Source of the DNA: Ipomoea triloba
Lineage: Eukaryota > Streptophyta > Magnoliopsida > Solanales > Convolvulaceae
Direction of reading: 5' to 3'
Assembly (NCBI RefSeq): GCF_003576645.1
Contig: NC_044925.1
Location: forward strand, 15,888,581 to 15,952,580
Length of the DNA: 64,000 bases
Shown here: piece after piece, positions 32,220 to 43,092 of the stretch
Position numbering within the stretch: position 1 is the first letter of the stretch
Layout: each line of letters starts with the position of its first letter
The notes under the pieces: generated by a model
What the model was told of the DNA's origin: nothing
Databases searched by the model: none
The model's input: only the letters and a program-made list of their open reading frames with translations
Made by a program: the position numbers and the translations under genes

Positions 32220-32727
32220 TTCCGGCTGAGAGAGAGAGAGTCGCCGCCGACCGCCGTGACCCCGGCTGCCGACCATCACCACAATTCCTCCGTGACATCG
32301 TGCGGTCGGAAGCCCGCCACCGACCTCAGCCGAAAAGAAGGGAGGAAGACCGGTGAGGTTCACCGCACCACCGTGTCTCGCCGCCGCGGTCCACCACCTA
32401 GCTTCACCGTCGTCAGCCGCCGAGGCCTCGCCGCCCGCGAGGCCGCCCCCGCTCTCACGTCGTGACTGCCGACGCCGAGCACGCCGCGGACCCCGCCAAC
32501 GCCGAACGTCTGCCATCGTCACCGCCGAGCATCGCCGCCGTCCGTCACCGTCGCCGCCGAGCTTCGCCACCGTTGACCCCTTCGACCACCGAGCTCCGTC
32601 GCCACCGACCTCCTCCGTTCAGCCAAGTCACCCCCCTTGTCATCCCAAGTGTCCACTCGCCCTCCCATAGAACCGGGTGAGTAGTTTCGCATTCTTCTTT
32701 TAGAGTTCCACTTGATTCATTCCGTGC
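32220..32727. other. GC-rich leader of the antisense gene
   Basis: Composed of CCGCCG/ACCGCC-rich text. Overlapping open frames on both strands (up to 136 codons) are composition effects; none has a domain. Confidence 0.5.
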
Positions 32728-35014
32728 ATGCCATTGACTCCTCAAGATCCTTATGTGAACTTGTTGGATTCCATAAATATTCTAGACTTGCCCATGGATG
32801 ACGGTGGGCCCCTCCCCCTAGATCAATTTCCCCCTCCTCCTATTGAGGTTGACAGGGCATTTGGGCGTCCCGCCATTGCGGCACGGCCTCTTCATGCCCT
32901 CGTGCTAACCGCACTTCCACACCCTTCCCACTCTAGATTGCATACCGAGCTTGATCCGACCACCCCCCGCGAGGCCACCGTGTCTCTTAGCGACTACGAC
33001 ATCGCGTGTGCTCGGTCCTTATTAGGACCATCCGTGGAGGTTGTGGTCCCTTCCCCGGGGAGTAGTATCCTTGAACCTCCCTCCCCGAATTATTTCGGCG
33101 TCCACCTCCGGTTCCTTGAGATGGGCCTTCGTTTTCCCCTTAAATCCTTCGTGGTGGACGTCCTGAATTCGCATGGTATTGCTCCTGGGCAACTAGTGCC
33201 CAACTCCCACCGCCTTCTAGCCGCTTTCATGGTTAGATGTGCCCAGGTCGGTATCTCTCCCACGTTGGATCTCTTTCACACCCACTTCCACATCACCTGT
33301 GCCCCCGCCATTCTGAGCAAGGGGTTCGCATCTTTCGCTGCCCGATCCAATAGGAAACTCTTCCACGAGCCCAAATCCTCGAACAAGTTTTGGAAGACCA
33401 AATTCGTTTTCGTGTCTACCGGCCCTTCTCTCCCTTTTCATGTGCCTTGGGGTGGCTTCTTCTATAAGCGTCCCCTCTCCCCTGCCACGGACGAGCTCGG
33501 CGATTGGAGCTCCTTACTTCTCAATCCACATAGCGTTGACGGGTTGACAGACACCACGGCGCTCGTGACAGAGAAGTTTTTGTCCGACCTCGGTTTCGCG
33601 CGGCACGCCGTTCCACCTCTTCCCAGGGCGGTGGTGACTGAGTTAGTCTCGTCGTCAGGTGAAGATACGGATGAAGATGAGTCGGAGGAGATCGCGGCCG
33701 ACCTCGGGCCCGCCGACCTCCAAGGGGCTGACCTCTCCACCTCGACGAACCCTTGCTTGGGTTTGATAGCTTACCGTTCTCGTCGTTGTAGACCATTCTT
33801 CTGAGTCATTCGAGGCTAGAATTGAGCGCTTACGTAGTCACGGTGCCCCCTCCAAGAGACAGAGGACCGCCGGGAGTAGTCGAGCGCCCGCCAAGCTACC
33901 GGCGCGCCGTGCATCGCGTAGCCGTGAGTCGCGGCCCAGCTTAGATTCTGCCACAGTCGGCCTGCCAGCCCCCCACACGGTTGAGCCACCGAGGGCCGCG
34001 GCGCTACCTCCCGTGCCTGCACCTGCTGCCTCTCGTCAGTGGAGTGTTCATCTCCCACCTTCGGCGTCCCTCCTACGCGGCGATCTACCCTTGGATGATG
34101 TGTTGGGCAGCCTTGTTCTCCCCCGTGATCTCGCATTGTGTGAGGGTGCTCCCGGCGACTACATTTGGTTAGAGGTATGTCATCCTTCTATTCTCGTTGT
34201 GGTTGAAATGTTGTGTTTTGTGTTGCACTCACCGTAGTTGCTGCAGGCTTTTATTCACTACCGTGGCTTGAGAGACACCCTGGTGGCGACTCGCGCTAGC
34301 TTGGAGGTTGAGAGGAGTGCGCGACTGAGGTCGGACTCTAGAGTGACGGCCTTGGAGGAGGAGCTCAAGAAGGCTAAGGAGGGGCTTCAGACAGCGGGGG
34401 AGGCGCGCCAGACCTTGGAGGAGACATGCATGCGATTGGAGGCACTCCGAGTCCAGGAGGCCCAAGAGCACGAGAGGGCGCTTGGTTCAGCGGTGCTGAA
34501 CTACAAGCGCTCCGAGGTCTTCGAGGTCGATGCTAGGGGGTTTCTCGCCGAGCATATAGCCGAGCTATTTGATGAGTGGGCAGCCACCCACGAGGGGCGA
34601 GACCGCATTGGTATAGAGGGCCTCCTTATGAATGACATGGGCCGCTACACCATGCAGCATGACATCTATGCAGCACTCCGCCGCCGTGATGGGACTTTTG
34701 ACCTGGTGACCTGGGGCCTGCCGGAGGTGCTTGGCAACCTCGACCCCGAAGCTGGGGCCGAGGTCGCAGTTGGGGCCGAGCCCGTGCAGCTGATGGATAC
34801 CGCGACCGTCGAGCGCCGATCTGATTCGCCTTCCCGGTCAGCCACTCTTTCCCCTACACAGTTTGCTGATGATCTCCCTGTTCTTTCACTTGGATTGTCG
34901 TCGTCGGCTGCCCTCAATGTGCCACTGGAGCAGATTGACATCCCCGAGGGCATGGACGACCTTGCACAGATGGACACTGATGGTCAGGTTGCGGGTCCCT
35001 CTCGTGACCCTTAG
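32728..35014 (+). CDS. Antisense ORF of the Tat Gypsy (putative gypsy-type transposon protein), spliced, one frameshift
   Basis: It runs opposite to gag-pol. Exon 1 (32728 to about 33790, up to 358 codons) contains LRFLEMGLRFPLKSFVVDVL, then GIAPGQLVPNSHRLLAAFMV, the pattern of the plant family annotated as putative gypsy-type transposon protein. Around 33760-33800 the frame shifts. The next open block continues to WLE at 34174, where GT...AG (34175-34246, 72 bp) removes an intron in phase 0 and joins FIHYRGLRDTLVATRASLE. The last part is a coiled coil (ALEEELKKAKEGLQTAGEAR), then an acidic tail ending at 35014. The function of these proteins is unknown. Long open frames and a clean intron suggest past selection. 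Confidence 0.65.
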
Positions 35015-35489
35015 ATGGTTTTCTTGCTTTGTTTTTGATGGTGTGTTATGAACACCTTGCTACCATATTTTGTTGGTGTATTGTGAACACTTCACTACTT
35101 CGCATTTTGTTTTGATGTATGACAAACATTCTCCTGGTACTTAGCTTCCTTTTGGTGCTGGACATTTTACACGTGTCCGTGACACGTTGCTACTATTTAA
35201 ATTCACTTTGCGTATTTTGTTTCCTTTTCCAAAACTCTTTTACTGCTCCTTGTATATTTCGTGCCCCACGGGTGGGGGTTGCGTGAGGTGCGGAGGCCGA
35301 CCTCGGCCATCGCCGATGTTGGCTCCTTCTGACGCCGGGGTCGGCCGACTCCAAGACCTGCCGGTCTCGTTGCATCCTCCAGTTTTCGTTTGCTTTTGTG
35401 GTAGTCGTTTGCTTTTGCTTAGAAAAGTTTGTATTTTTCCTTTATGTTTTTGTTATAACTTTGCTTTTTCAAGTTGGCGTTAGGTCGGG

Positions 35490-35880
35490 GTGCCTCAACC
35501 CACGACCCTTAGCACACTCGTTCGATGGTAAGCGAGATTGAACCTCGGAGGTTGAGTCTCATACCCTCACTAGGATGTAAGTCGTTCTAAGCCAAGACCT
35601 CTTGGTCTTTCGCCTAGAGACTCTTCCGTTCGTCGATAGTCGGGGTCGGACCCTGTACCGCCACTAGGGTGTCATAGTCGTCCTAAGTCGAGACCATTCG
35701 GTCTTGCGTCTAGGGACTCTTCCGTTCGACAATAGTCAAGGTTGGGCCTTGTATTGTCCCTAGGGCGTTTGTCTTGTCGGGTTGGGACCTTTTGATCACG
35801 AACCCGAAAGACTTGTCCGTTCGGCGATAGGCGAGGTCGGACCTCGTATCACCCCTAGGTGCTTAGCCGTTTAAAGAGGT
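35490..35880. repeat. ~96-bp degenerate tandem repeat in the Gypsy 3' region
   Basis: CTCTTCCGTTCG starts at 35621 and 35717, with a diverged CTTGTCCGTTCG at about 35812. Each is followed by (A/G)(C/A)GATAG(T/G)C(G/A)(G/A)GGT(C/T)GG-like text. Four imperfect units lie between integrase and the antisense ORF, a position known for satellite-generating repeats in Tat elements. Confidence 0.7.
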
Positions 35881-36029
35881 AGGCTAGGGTATTTGTTGTG
35901 AGGTCGGCCGGAAGATGACTCGTGAGTCTGTCGAGTGTAGCTACTGAAATAAGTGAGAGAAAACTTGCTGTTTTATTAGGGAATGCAATATTAAGGGGGC
36001 AGACCACCTTACAACATGACGTTTATTGA

Positions 36030-36990
36030 TAATACTTGAGCAGGTGCTTTGAATTCCACACCCTCTCTACATCTTTTCCCTTCGGTGTTTTCAGCTTGTA
36101 GCTGCCGGGGCGGACCGTGGCCGAGATGATGTATGGACCCTCCCATCTTTTCGCTAGCTTGCCTCCCTCCAAAGGCTTGCTGGCCTCTCGTCGTCTCAAC
36201 ATATAATCGCCGACCTGGAAGTAGTGGGGTCAGACTCTCTTGTCATGGTACGCCTTGGCCTGCATTTGGTAATTCTCGACACGAACCATGGCGGCTTCTC
36301 GTTTCTCGTCAATCATGTGGAGGTCGGCACGATGGTGTTCCTCATTGCGCGATTGGTCGTACTCCTCCCCTCGGCAGGTCGGGAGGATGACCTCTACGGG
36401 GGCTCGTGCCTCGAACCCGTAGCATAGTGCGAATGGAGTCTCCCCTGTTGCTTTTCTCGGCGTGGTGCGGTATGCCCACAAGATCGCTTCTAGGTTTTCG
36501 ACCCATGCACCCCCTGCGGCCTCGAGGGTCTTCTTCAGTCCGTCCACTATTGTGCGGTTGGCGTTCTCTACTTGGCCATTCGCTTGGGGGTAGGCTACTG
36601 CAACTTGGCTATGGGTGATGCGCCATTCTTGACAAAAAAGTTTAAACTCCCTACCCTCAAATTGTCGGCCATTGTCGGAGATGATTTGCATTGGCACGCC
36701 AAAACGGCATAGTATATTTGAGTAAATGAATTGCTTGCACCAGGTGCTTGTGATGCTGGCCAGGGGTTATGCGTCTACACACTTCGTGAAATAGTCGATT
36801 GCAACGATGACGTACTTCCTCTTTCCCGTGCCCATTGGCAAGGCTCCCACAATGTCGATCCCCCACCTCGAGAAGGGGATTACCGAGCTGATCGGGGTGT
36901 AGTTGGTGGCGGGTCGGCCCGGGCCGACCTGGAATTGCTGGCAGGTCGGGCAGCTCCGCGCGTAGTCCGCACACTCCTTTGCCATCCCGC
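36030..36990 (-). pseudogene. Gypsy integrase (Tat)
   Basis: The minus-strand frame from MAKECADYARSCPTCQQFQV keeps only the CPTCQ half of the HHCC zinc finger. The catalytic core has D (WGIDIVGALP), D (IISDNGRQFEG) and E (NGQVENANRTI). A TAA interrupts it near 36764 and a TGA near 36227. The C-terminal part (YFQVGDYMLRRR, GGKLAKRWEGPYII, GSYKLKTPKG) ends near 36030 without a chromodomain. The sequence fused upstream is the second RNase H, so the normal linker and the HH part have been deleted. Confidence 0.85.
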
Positions 36991-37780
36991 GCGCGGGCAG
37001 AAATACCCTTTGAGAGCATATCCACCTCAGCGTTCTGCTCCCTCGGGACCTGCAGGATCTCGTGGTGGGGTATCCATCCGAATACTCGAAGCACCACGTC
37101 GCGGTATCGGATCATTTTCTCGTCGTTAGCTTCGAACTCCCCTGAGACTTGGCCGACCACCAGCCAGGAGTCACACTTGATTTTTAATTTCTCCGCCATC
37201 ATGCTAAGTGCGAGCTGGAGGCCGCACAGCAGCGCCTCATATTCGGCCTCGTTGTTGGACAACTTGAAGTGAAAGCGGAGCGCATAATATGCTCGGAAAC
37301 CCTCCGGGGTCACTAGGATGACCCCACCTCCGCACGCCTTATTGTTTGAGGATCCGTCAGTGGATAAGGTCCACCATTCCTCCTCGTCGCTTCTCGCCTA
37401 CTCCGTGGCGTCCCGGGCGGTGCACTCGACTATAAAGTCGGCGAGTGCCTGCCCCTTGATGGTCGGTCTCGGCTTGAAGTGGATGTCGAACTGGCTGAGG
37501 CGCATGGACCACTTCACGAGTCGGCTCGCCGACCCCGCCCCTCGAAGGACCGCCTCCAGGGGTTGATTTGTAAGTACGTGCACCGGATGTGTCTGAAAAT
37601 AATGATTTAGCTTCTTGGCCGTGGCATCCACCGCGAATATGGCCGGACCAACACGGAGCTGATCGCGGCCTGTGATATTCCCAAGTATAGATATAAGATC
37701 TCCCCTTTCTCGGGCTTGGCCAAGGGGGGCAAAGACATCAGATAGGCCTTGAGGTCGTCGAAAGCTTTCTGGCATGCAGC
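36990..37780 (-). pseudogene. Gypsy RNase H domains (RT-linked and archaeal-type)
   Basis: First, DATAKKLNHYFQTHPVHVLT, VKWSMRLSQFDIHFKPRP and KGQALADFIVE belong to the RNase H attached to RT. After an in-frame TAG at about 37398 comes the second RNase H: LSTDGSSNNKACGGGVIL, NNEAEYEALLCGLQLAL, the CDSWLVVGQVSGEF block and ending AEVDMLSKGI. That second domain is diagnostic of the Tat lineage. A frameshift near 37640 separates this from RT. Confidence 0.85.
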
Positions 37781-38461
37781 CGACCACTCAAAGCCGTTGC
37801 TCTTCTTGAGGACCCCGAAGAAAGGTAGGGACCTCTCGGCCGACGTTGAGAGGAAGCGGCCGAGGGCGGCCAGCCGACCATTGAGGTGCTGGACCTCGCG
37901 GAGGGACCTCGGAGGTTCCATCTCCAGAATGGCCTTGACCCTATTAGGGTTGGGCTCTATGCCTCTCTTGGATACCATATAACCCAAAAATTTTCCGCCG
38001 TGCACCCCGAAGGTACACTTTTTAGGGTTCAGACGCAAAGCAAACTTCCGCATTATTGAAAATACCTTTGTTAGGTCGTCCATGTGGAGGTCGGCCTCGA
38101 CGCTCTTCACAATCACGTCGTCGATGTAGGCTTGAAGGTTCCGGCCGAGGACCTTCTTGAAGACCTTGGCGACCATCCTCGTGTAGGTTGCCCCGGAGTT
38201 CTTGAGTCCGAATGCCATTACCCGGTAGCAAAAGACCCCCTTCGGGGTGGTGAAGGCCGTCTTCTCCTCGTCGGCCTCGTGCATGAATATCTGATGGTAA
38301 CCTCGAAATGCGTCGAGGAAACTCATCAGCGCGCACCCCGTCGTCTCGTCCACCAGCTGGTCGATGTCGGGCAGCGGGAACGGGTTTATGGGGCACGCCT
38401 TGTTGAGGTGCGTGTAGTCCACGCACATCCTCCAGGTCGGCGGCTTGGGTGCGAGGACCAC
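37607..38461 (-). pseudogene. Gypsy reverse transcriptase
   Basis: 284 codons open from VLAPKPPTWRMCVDYTHLNK, through PLPDIDQLVD, FRGYHQIFMHEADEEKTAF and the active site YIDDVIVKS (about residue 117), to the RT thumb (GKFLGYMVSKRGIEPNP). The N-terminal fingers are missing; only about 50 bp separate RT from protease, where hundreds of codons are normal. That is a deletion. Confidence 0.85.
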
Positions 38462-38469
38462 GGGGTTTT

Positions 38470-39186
38470 TATCGGTGCCAACTACTTCCTTGTCAGGCCG
38501 AGCTTAGTGAACGTGTCATAATACATGACGTTCACAGAGCTCCCTATGTCCACCAACACCCAGTGAACGATAGTGTTTTTGATGTCCAAGGTGATCATCA
38601 AGGCATCACGGTGTGGTAGGGGTCCATCTGGAAGGTCGTCGTTTGTGAAGGTGATGGGCTCTCTCCTCTGCTTCTTCTCGTGCGGTTGGCGGACGACCTC
38701 CCCTACGTAGAGGTTTCAGGCCCATTTCTTCCTTTCTGATTGCATGTCCCCTCCCTCGGGGCCTCCGAAGATGACATGGATGACCTGCTTCTTCTGGGGG
38801 TGGGAGTCGTCCAACTCCTTCTCCTCGTCCTCCGTGAGTTGGGCGATCTCCCTCTTACGCGACCCGGAGGCGGGTGGCTCAGAGCCACCTTCCTTTTTCC
38901 ACACATTGGCCGGAGGTCGGCCTTGCCCGGATCTTTTAACATATTGACCGAGGTAGCCCCTTTAAATGAGCTCCTCGATATGTCTCTTAAGAACCATGCA
39001 CTCGTCGGTGTCATGCCCTTGCCGCCTGTGGAAACGGCAATATTTGTTGGGGTCCGCGTTGGGTGACACCTTCAAACATTCAGCTGGGTATGATACGATG
39101 CCCATGACCTCGGCGTGCTCTAGGATAGCACTCACCGAGTGCGTTAAGGGAGTGAGGTAGCGCAACGGGGCCAGCCGCGGCCCGGC
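38470..39186 (-). pseudogene. Gypsy gag C-terminus and protease
   Basis: In the same frame as gag but beyond a TAG at 39187: a zinc-knuckle-like block NKYCRFHRRQGHDTDECMVL, the Tat motif KKQVIHVIFGGPEGGD, and the protease active site VLVDIGSSVNVMYYDTF, where the expected D-T-G is D-I-G. More stops are at about 38961 and 38715. Confidence 0.8.
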
Positions 39187-40554
39187 CTAGCGTGGGGGCC
39201 TCGGCGCACGACGTTCGTCTTGGGGTGCCTTGTCCCGCCGGCCTCGCTCCTCCTCTTTCTTCTTCCTTTCGGCCTCCTCCGCCTCGGCGAACCTCGCCGC
39301 TCGGTCCAGTAATGCGGCATATGTCTTGGGACGGTTTTGGACGAGGTCGCGGTGGAAAGGTCCTGATATGACGTTGTTGGTAAAGATCGGTATGGCCGCT
39401 TTCTCGTCGAAGTTTTCGACCGACCTTGCCTCCTTCTTCCATCTGGTAAGGTAGTCGGTCAATGTCTCCGTGCTCCCCTGTTCCAACTTGCACATACTGG
39501 CAAACTGTTTCTTCTTCGAAATGCTGCAGGCGTAATACGACAAGAATTTCCCCGAGAGATCCACAAAGGTCGAGATGGATTTCTCGAGCAAAGAAGTGAA
39601 CCAGTCTTGCGCTTGGCCGTCGAGTGTTGCGAAAAAACCCCGGCACATGACGGCGTCACTCGCACCCGTTATCACGATGGCCGCCCGATACCTGTGGAGG
39701 TGGGATCGAGGGTCGGCTGACCCCGTGTAAGCCTTGATGGTTGGGAATCGGAAGTCCATCGGTAGCGGTTCCGCCATGACATCGTCTGTGAAGGGGGAGG
39801 TCAACACCTCTTGAGGCTCCGGGGAACCTTCTCGCGCTTCCAACTTACGCTGGAGCTCGTCTATCCGCTTACGTAACTGTTCCATCTCATTGTTGTGGGA
39901 GCTTGAGGGTCGTCCATGAGTCTCCCCGGATTGCTCTATACGCGAGGCTTGCGCCCACCGAGGTTGCGCGCGAAGCTCAAGGCTCGGGGCCCTTCGCGAA
40001 GCTGACCCCTCGGCGGGTGCCTCGTTAGGGGGTCCGAAATCGAGGCGCTCGTGGATTGGGACCCGTGTGCTTAATCGTCTGAAAAAAGACTTGGTAGCCC
40101 GCACCCGGCGGGCTCCTCCTGTCTCGCGTTGCGCAGGCTGACCTCGAGGGGCCTCGTCTCCTCCCCTCCTTACTGATGGTCGAGGTGAATCAACCTCCTG
40201 GCCGACATGGGGTTCAGGTGTGCGAGGTCGGCGGGTGCTCGGACCCTCCTCCCGCCGTGACGGACCGGGGGGGAGAGCCGCGAGGTTGCCTTGAAGCCCA
40301 TCTAGGATCTGCGTCAACACGGTGGTGGCTTGCCAGAGCGCGGCCATCCCCTTCTGGAAGCCCGGGGCTGGAGGTGGAGGGGGCGGTGTCGGCCCGGTCT
40401 GATGGTTGTTGTTGAGGTCGTCCCGGAGGTCGCTGGCCGACCTCACGGGCAGGGTTCGGTGACTCGCCGTCCCGTTAGGTTCACCGGCACGGGAGGGAGC
40501 ACGGTCACCACGCGAGCCGTGGGAGTTACCGGAGTTGGATCCAGATCTTGCCAT
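39187..40554 (-). CDS. Gypsy gag
   Basis: 455 codons starting MARSGSNSGNSHGSRGDRAP, 55 bases from the LTR edge. Residues 1-230 are a disordered Pro/Arg/Gly-rich region. The retrotransposon gag domain follows (FPTIKAYTGSADPRSHLHRY, QAQDWFTSLLEKSISTF, LTDYLTRWKKEARSVENFD), then a charged helix (AEAEEAERKKKEEERGRR). It ends at a TAG that interrupts the natural gag-pol frame. Gag would form the cytoplasmic particle. Confidence 0.85.
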   Translation of the reverse strand: MARSGSNSGNSHGSRGDRAPSRAGEPNGTASHRTLPVRSASDLRDDLNNNHQTGPTPPPPPPAPGFQKGMAALWQATTVLTQILDGLQGNLAALPPGPSRREEGPSTRRPRTPEPHVGQEVDSPRPSVRRGGDEAPRGQPAQRETGGARRVRATKSFFRRLSTRVPIHERLDFGPPNEAPAEGSASRRAPSLELRAQPRWAQASRIEQSGETHGRPSSSHNNEMEQLRKRIDELQRKLEAREGSPEPQEVLTSPFTDDVMAEPLPMDFRFPTIKAYTGSADPRSHLHRYRAAIVITGASDAVMCRGFFATLDGQAQDWFTSLLEKSISTFVDLSGKFLSYYACSISKKKQFASMCKLEQGSTETLTDYLTRWKKEARSVENFDEKAAIPIFTNNVISGPFHRDLVQNRPKTYAALLDRAARFAEAEEAERKKKEEERGRRDKAPQDERRAPRPPR

Positions 40555-40587
40555 AGCTAGTGAATAGCACGCTCGAGCCTGTACGTC

Positions 40588-40609
40588 GAGCTCTCAATGA
40601 AAGCACCAA
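40588..40609 (-). promoter_or_regulatory. Primer-binding site of the Tat Gypsy
   Basis: Directly inside the 5' LTR the minus strand reads TTGGTGCTTTCATTGAGAGC, the start usual for plant Tat elements. The matching tRNA was not worked out. Confidence 0.65.
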
Positions 40610-41121
40610 TGATGGATTTAATTAACCCAGGTAGCCCGAATCAATAAACCCGATAAGATTATATGGGGTATGACAAGTGTGGATCAAAGTGCACCTCGGA
40701 GGTACTTTTATATATTGAATAAATGGTAAAGCTATTACAAGAGTGGTAATAACAGGACAAAGATGTCGTTAGGACAAAGAAGTGGAAGATGTCTTGTTTA
40801 TATACTAGCTGTAGGCCTAACAACCCGGAGAAAACCCCTCGAGCGGACCTGGACCGCCTCATACGCCGGAAAGACCGCGTCAACCACGACCCGGGAGTCC
40901 TGGGCCGAGCCCAGAGCTCGGCCCAGCCGACCTCTGGAGAGGTCGGCCCAGCCGACCTCTGGAGAGGTCGGCCCAGCCGACCTCTGGTGAGGTCGGCCCA
41001 GACGACCTCGCGGAGGTCGGCCCTAGGCCGAACGAACCCGGGTTGTGCTCCCTAGTCGGGTGACCCTTGACCCGCGCCCCATGCTAACTCCGTGGCGGGT
41101 CCGGGTATGATTTATCCATCA
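40610..41121 (-). repeat. 5' LTR of the Tat Gypsy
   Basis: 512 bp, TG...CA. It is longer than the 3' LTR because of four copies of GGCCCAGCCGACCTCTGGAG-type 25-mers at 40917-41010. Confidence 0.9.
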
Positions 41122-41126
41122 ATATG
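41122..41126. repeat. Target-site duplication ATATG, right
   Basis: Matches 31245-31249. Confidence 0.85.
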
Positions 41127-41499
41127 ATTTCAGAAAGCAGTAGGAGACGGGAAAATAACATCAATCTTGGCAAATAGCCGACGGTGTTCTTTGGCGGTAG
41201 CATCGATCTTCTTCTTTTTCTTGTAATTTCGGTGATAACATTCTTCTTGTTCTTCCAGATTTCTCTCGATGGTGTTCTTCTAGATTTCTCTCGATACTGC
41301 CATGTAATCGATCTTACAACATATTTTTTTAACATTTATGTCATTGCCTTATAATCGCTGCCATATTATTTAATCGACCTTCCAGATTTGCTGCCATATT
41401 ACATTTCTCTCTTTATTGCCTTAATCAATCTTAAATCATATGTTTTTTAATTAAAAATTGATACGACTATAAGTTTTATATATATATATATATATATAN

Positions 41500-41569
<70 letters not shown>

Positions 41570-41690
41570 TTTTTTAAAACGAGATAATTAGGGGGTGATT
41601 TTTTATATTGGATTGTTCTAATTAGGGGGTGAGTTTTTATTTTTTTCGCATTTTTGGACGCCATATTTGGTTTAATTATGGTGTATGGGG
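41127..41690. other. Non-coding DNA with a TA microsatellite
   Basis: Contains (TA)n at 41478-41566 with a single N at 41499. Two copies of AATTAGGGGGTGA(G/T)TTTTTA flank 41587-41640. No gene. Confidence 0.5.
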
Positions 41691-41924
41691 TAGTATGGTA
41701 ATGGCAATTATTGGGTGGACCATAGTCTACGTAGTTGCGTGGACCATGAATATAAAGTATATTTTTATTATACTAAAAGTACATTCTTTTTGTACTGAAG
41801 ATATATTATTTCATAGTATATATAAAATAATGTGCTTTCAGTACTTGTACTTTAAAATAATATACTTTATGTATAAAAATAATTTACTTTTAGTATATTA
41901 GAAATATACTTTTTATTTATGGTT

Positions 41925-42328
41925 AATAACCGACCGATAACCGAATAACCGACCGTATTTTTCAAACCTGCGTAACCGACCGAAACCGACCGAACGTATA
42001 CATATAACCGACCGAAACCGATTACGTCGGTTTCGGTCGGTTATTTCGGTAACCGAAAGACCGAGAGTTATGACTTCAATTTTTTTTTTTGGCAAAAAAG
42101 AGCGGGTTATGTCTTCATAAATCATAATTCAAAATAAATAAACAAAACTTTGTTTTAAAAAAATAATTTAAAAAATAAACAAAACAGTGTGGAAATACCA
42201 GTATATGTAACTGTGAGTATATATATAATTGTGTACAGTGTCTGGTGTTTGGTTTTGGCATATAATTATAATACATTAATATATAAATATATCCGTAGAT
42301 TATATATATATATACTTTAATATTAATA

Positions 42329-42390
<62 letters not shown>

Positions 42391-43092
42391 CGGTTATTCG
42401 GTGACCGCGGTTTTTAAAGGTTGATAACTAGGGGTGTGCATTCGGTTAACAATTCGGTTAACCGAACCGTTTTAACCGAACCGAATTAACCGAAATTTTA
42501 AAACTTTTAACCGTTAACCGAACCGAAGTATGTGTTACCGAATTAACCGAACCGAAATTTTTTTCGGTTAATCGGTCGGTTAACCGATTAACCAAACTTT
42601 TTAAACCTAAAATATAAAATTCTAAAAATAACACCTAAAATAATAAATTTAATTAAAAAATACAAATCATCCATAACTTCAAATATTCAAACATCCATAA
42701 CTTCAAATCTTCAATCTAATTAGTATTTAGTATTTATATTTAATTATTTATCTATATATATAAAAATTCGGTTAACCGTTCGGTTAATTCGGTTAACCGA
42801 CCTTTCGGACCGAATTAACCATTAACCGAAGTTTCAAGATTCCTTTAACCATTCACCGAACCGAATTTTTTGGTTCGGTGAATGGTTAACCGAAATTTTC
42901 GGTTCGGTCGGTTAACCGAAAAATTTCGGTAAATTGCACACCCCTATTGATAACTGATAAATAACCGAATGACCGAATAACCGAATTTTTATTTGTCCTA
43001 ATAACCGATGACCGACCGATAACCAAAATTTTCGGTTGGTTTGGTTATCGGTTATCGGTTTCGTCGGTTATTCGGTAACTATGCTCACCCCT
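41925..43092. mobile_element. hAT-like MITE made of CGGTTAT/ATAACCG repeats
   Basis: The right end, TCGGTAACTATGCTCACCCC followed by TA, is the inverse of the hAT-type TAGGGGTGAGCA terminus. The left side (GGTTAATAACCGACCGATAA) is inverse to it but lacks the outermost bases. TA microsatellites at 42302-42387 are internal. Confidence 0.55.
42429..42946. mobile_element. Complete hAT-type MITE, 518 bp
   Basis: Starts TAGGGGTGTGCATTCGGTTA and ends with the inverse AAATTGCACACCCCTA. It is flanked by a perfect 8-bp duplication TTGATAAC (42421-42428 and 42947-42954), as expected for hAT elements. The interior is built of CGGTTAACCGAA and its inverse. Non-coding. Confidence 0.9.

Larger units (their letters stand above)
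31250..41121 (-). mobile_element. Ty3/Gypsy element, Tat lineage, minus strand
   Basis: Two LTRs beginning TGATGGATTTAATTAAC and ending TTTATCCATCA flank a 9.9-kb element with TSD ATATG. Read on the minus strand the order is gag, protease, RT, RNase H, a second (archaeal-type) RNase H and integrase, then a tandem-repeat zone and a long ORF in the opposite sense before the 3' LTR. The second RNase H and the antisense ORF identify the Tat lineage. Gag-pol has stops, frameshifts and two large deletions (protease-RT and RNase H-integrase), so the copy is dead. Confidence 0.9.

Noticed and set aside
32160..32680. Several overlapping 60-136 codon ORFs on both strands
   Set aside because: GC-rich CCG/CGG composition produces open frames in all phases; no domain, no conserved start.
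38084..38521. 145-codon plus-strand ORF opposite the Gypsy RT
   Set aside because: Shadow of the RT reading frame on the other strand.
40900..41020. 25-bp repeats in the Gypsy LTR as another overlap artefact
   Set aside because: Units differ by point changes and the length is 25, so they look like genuine LTR subrepeats.
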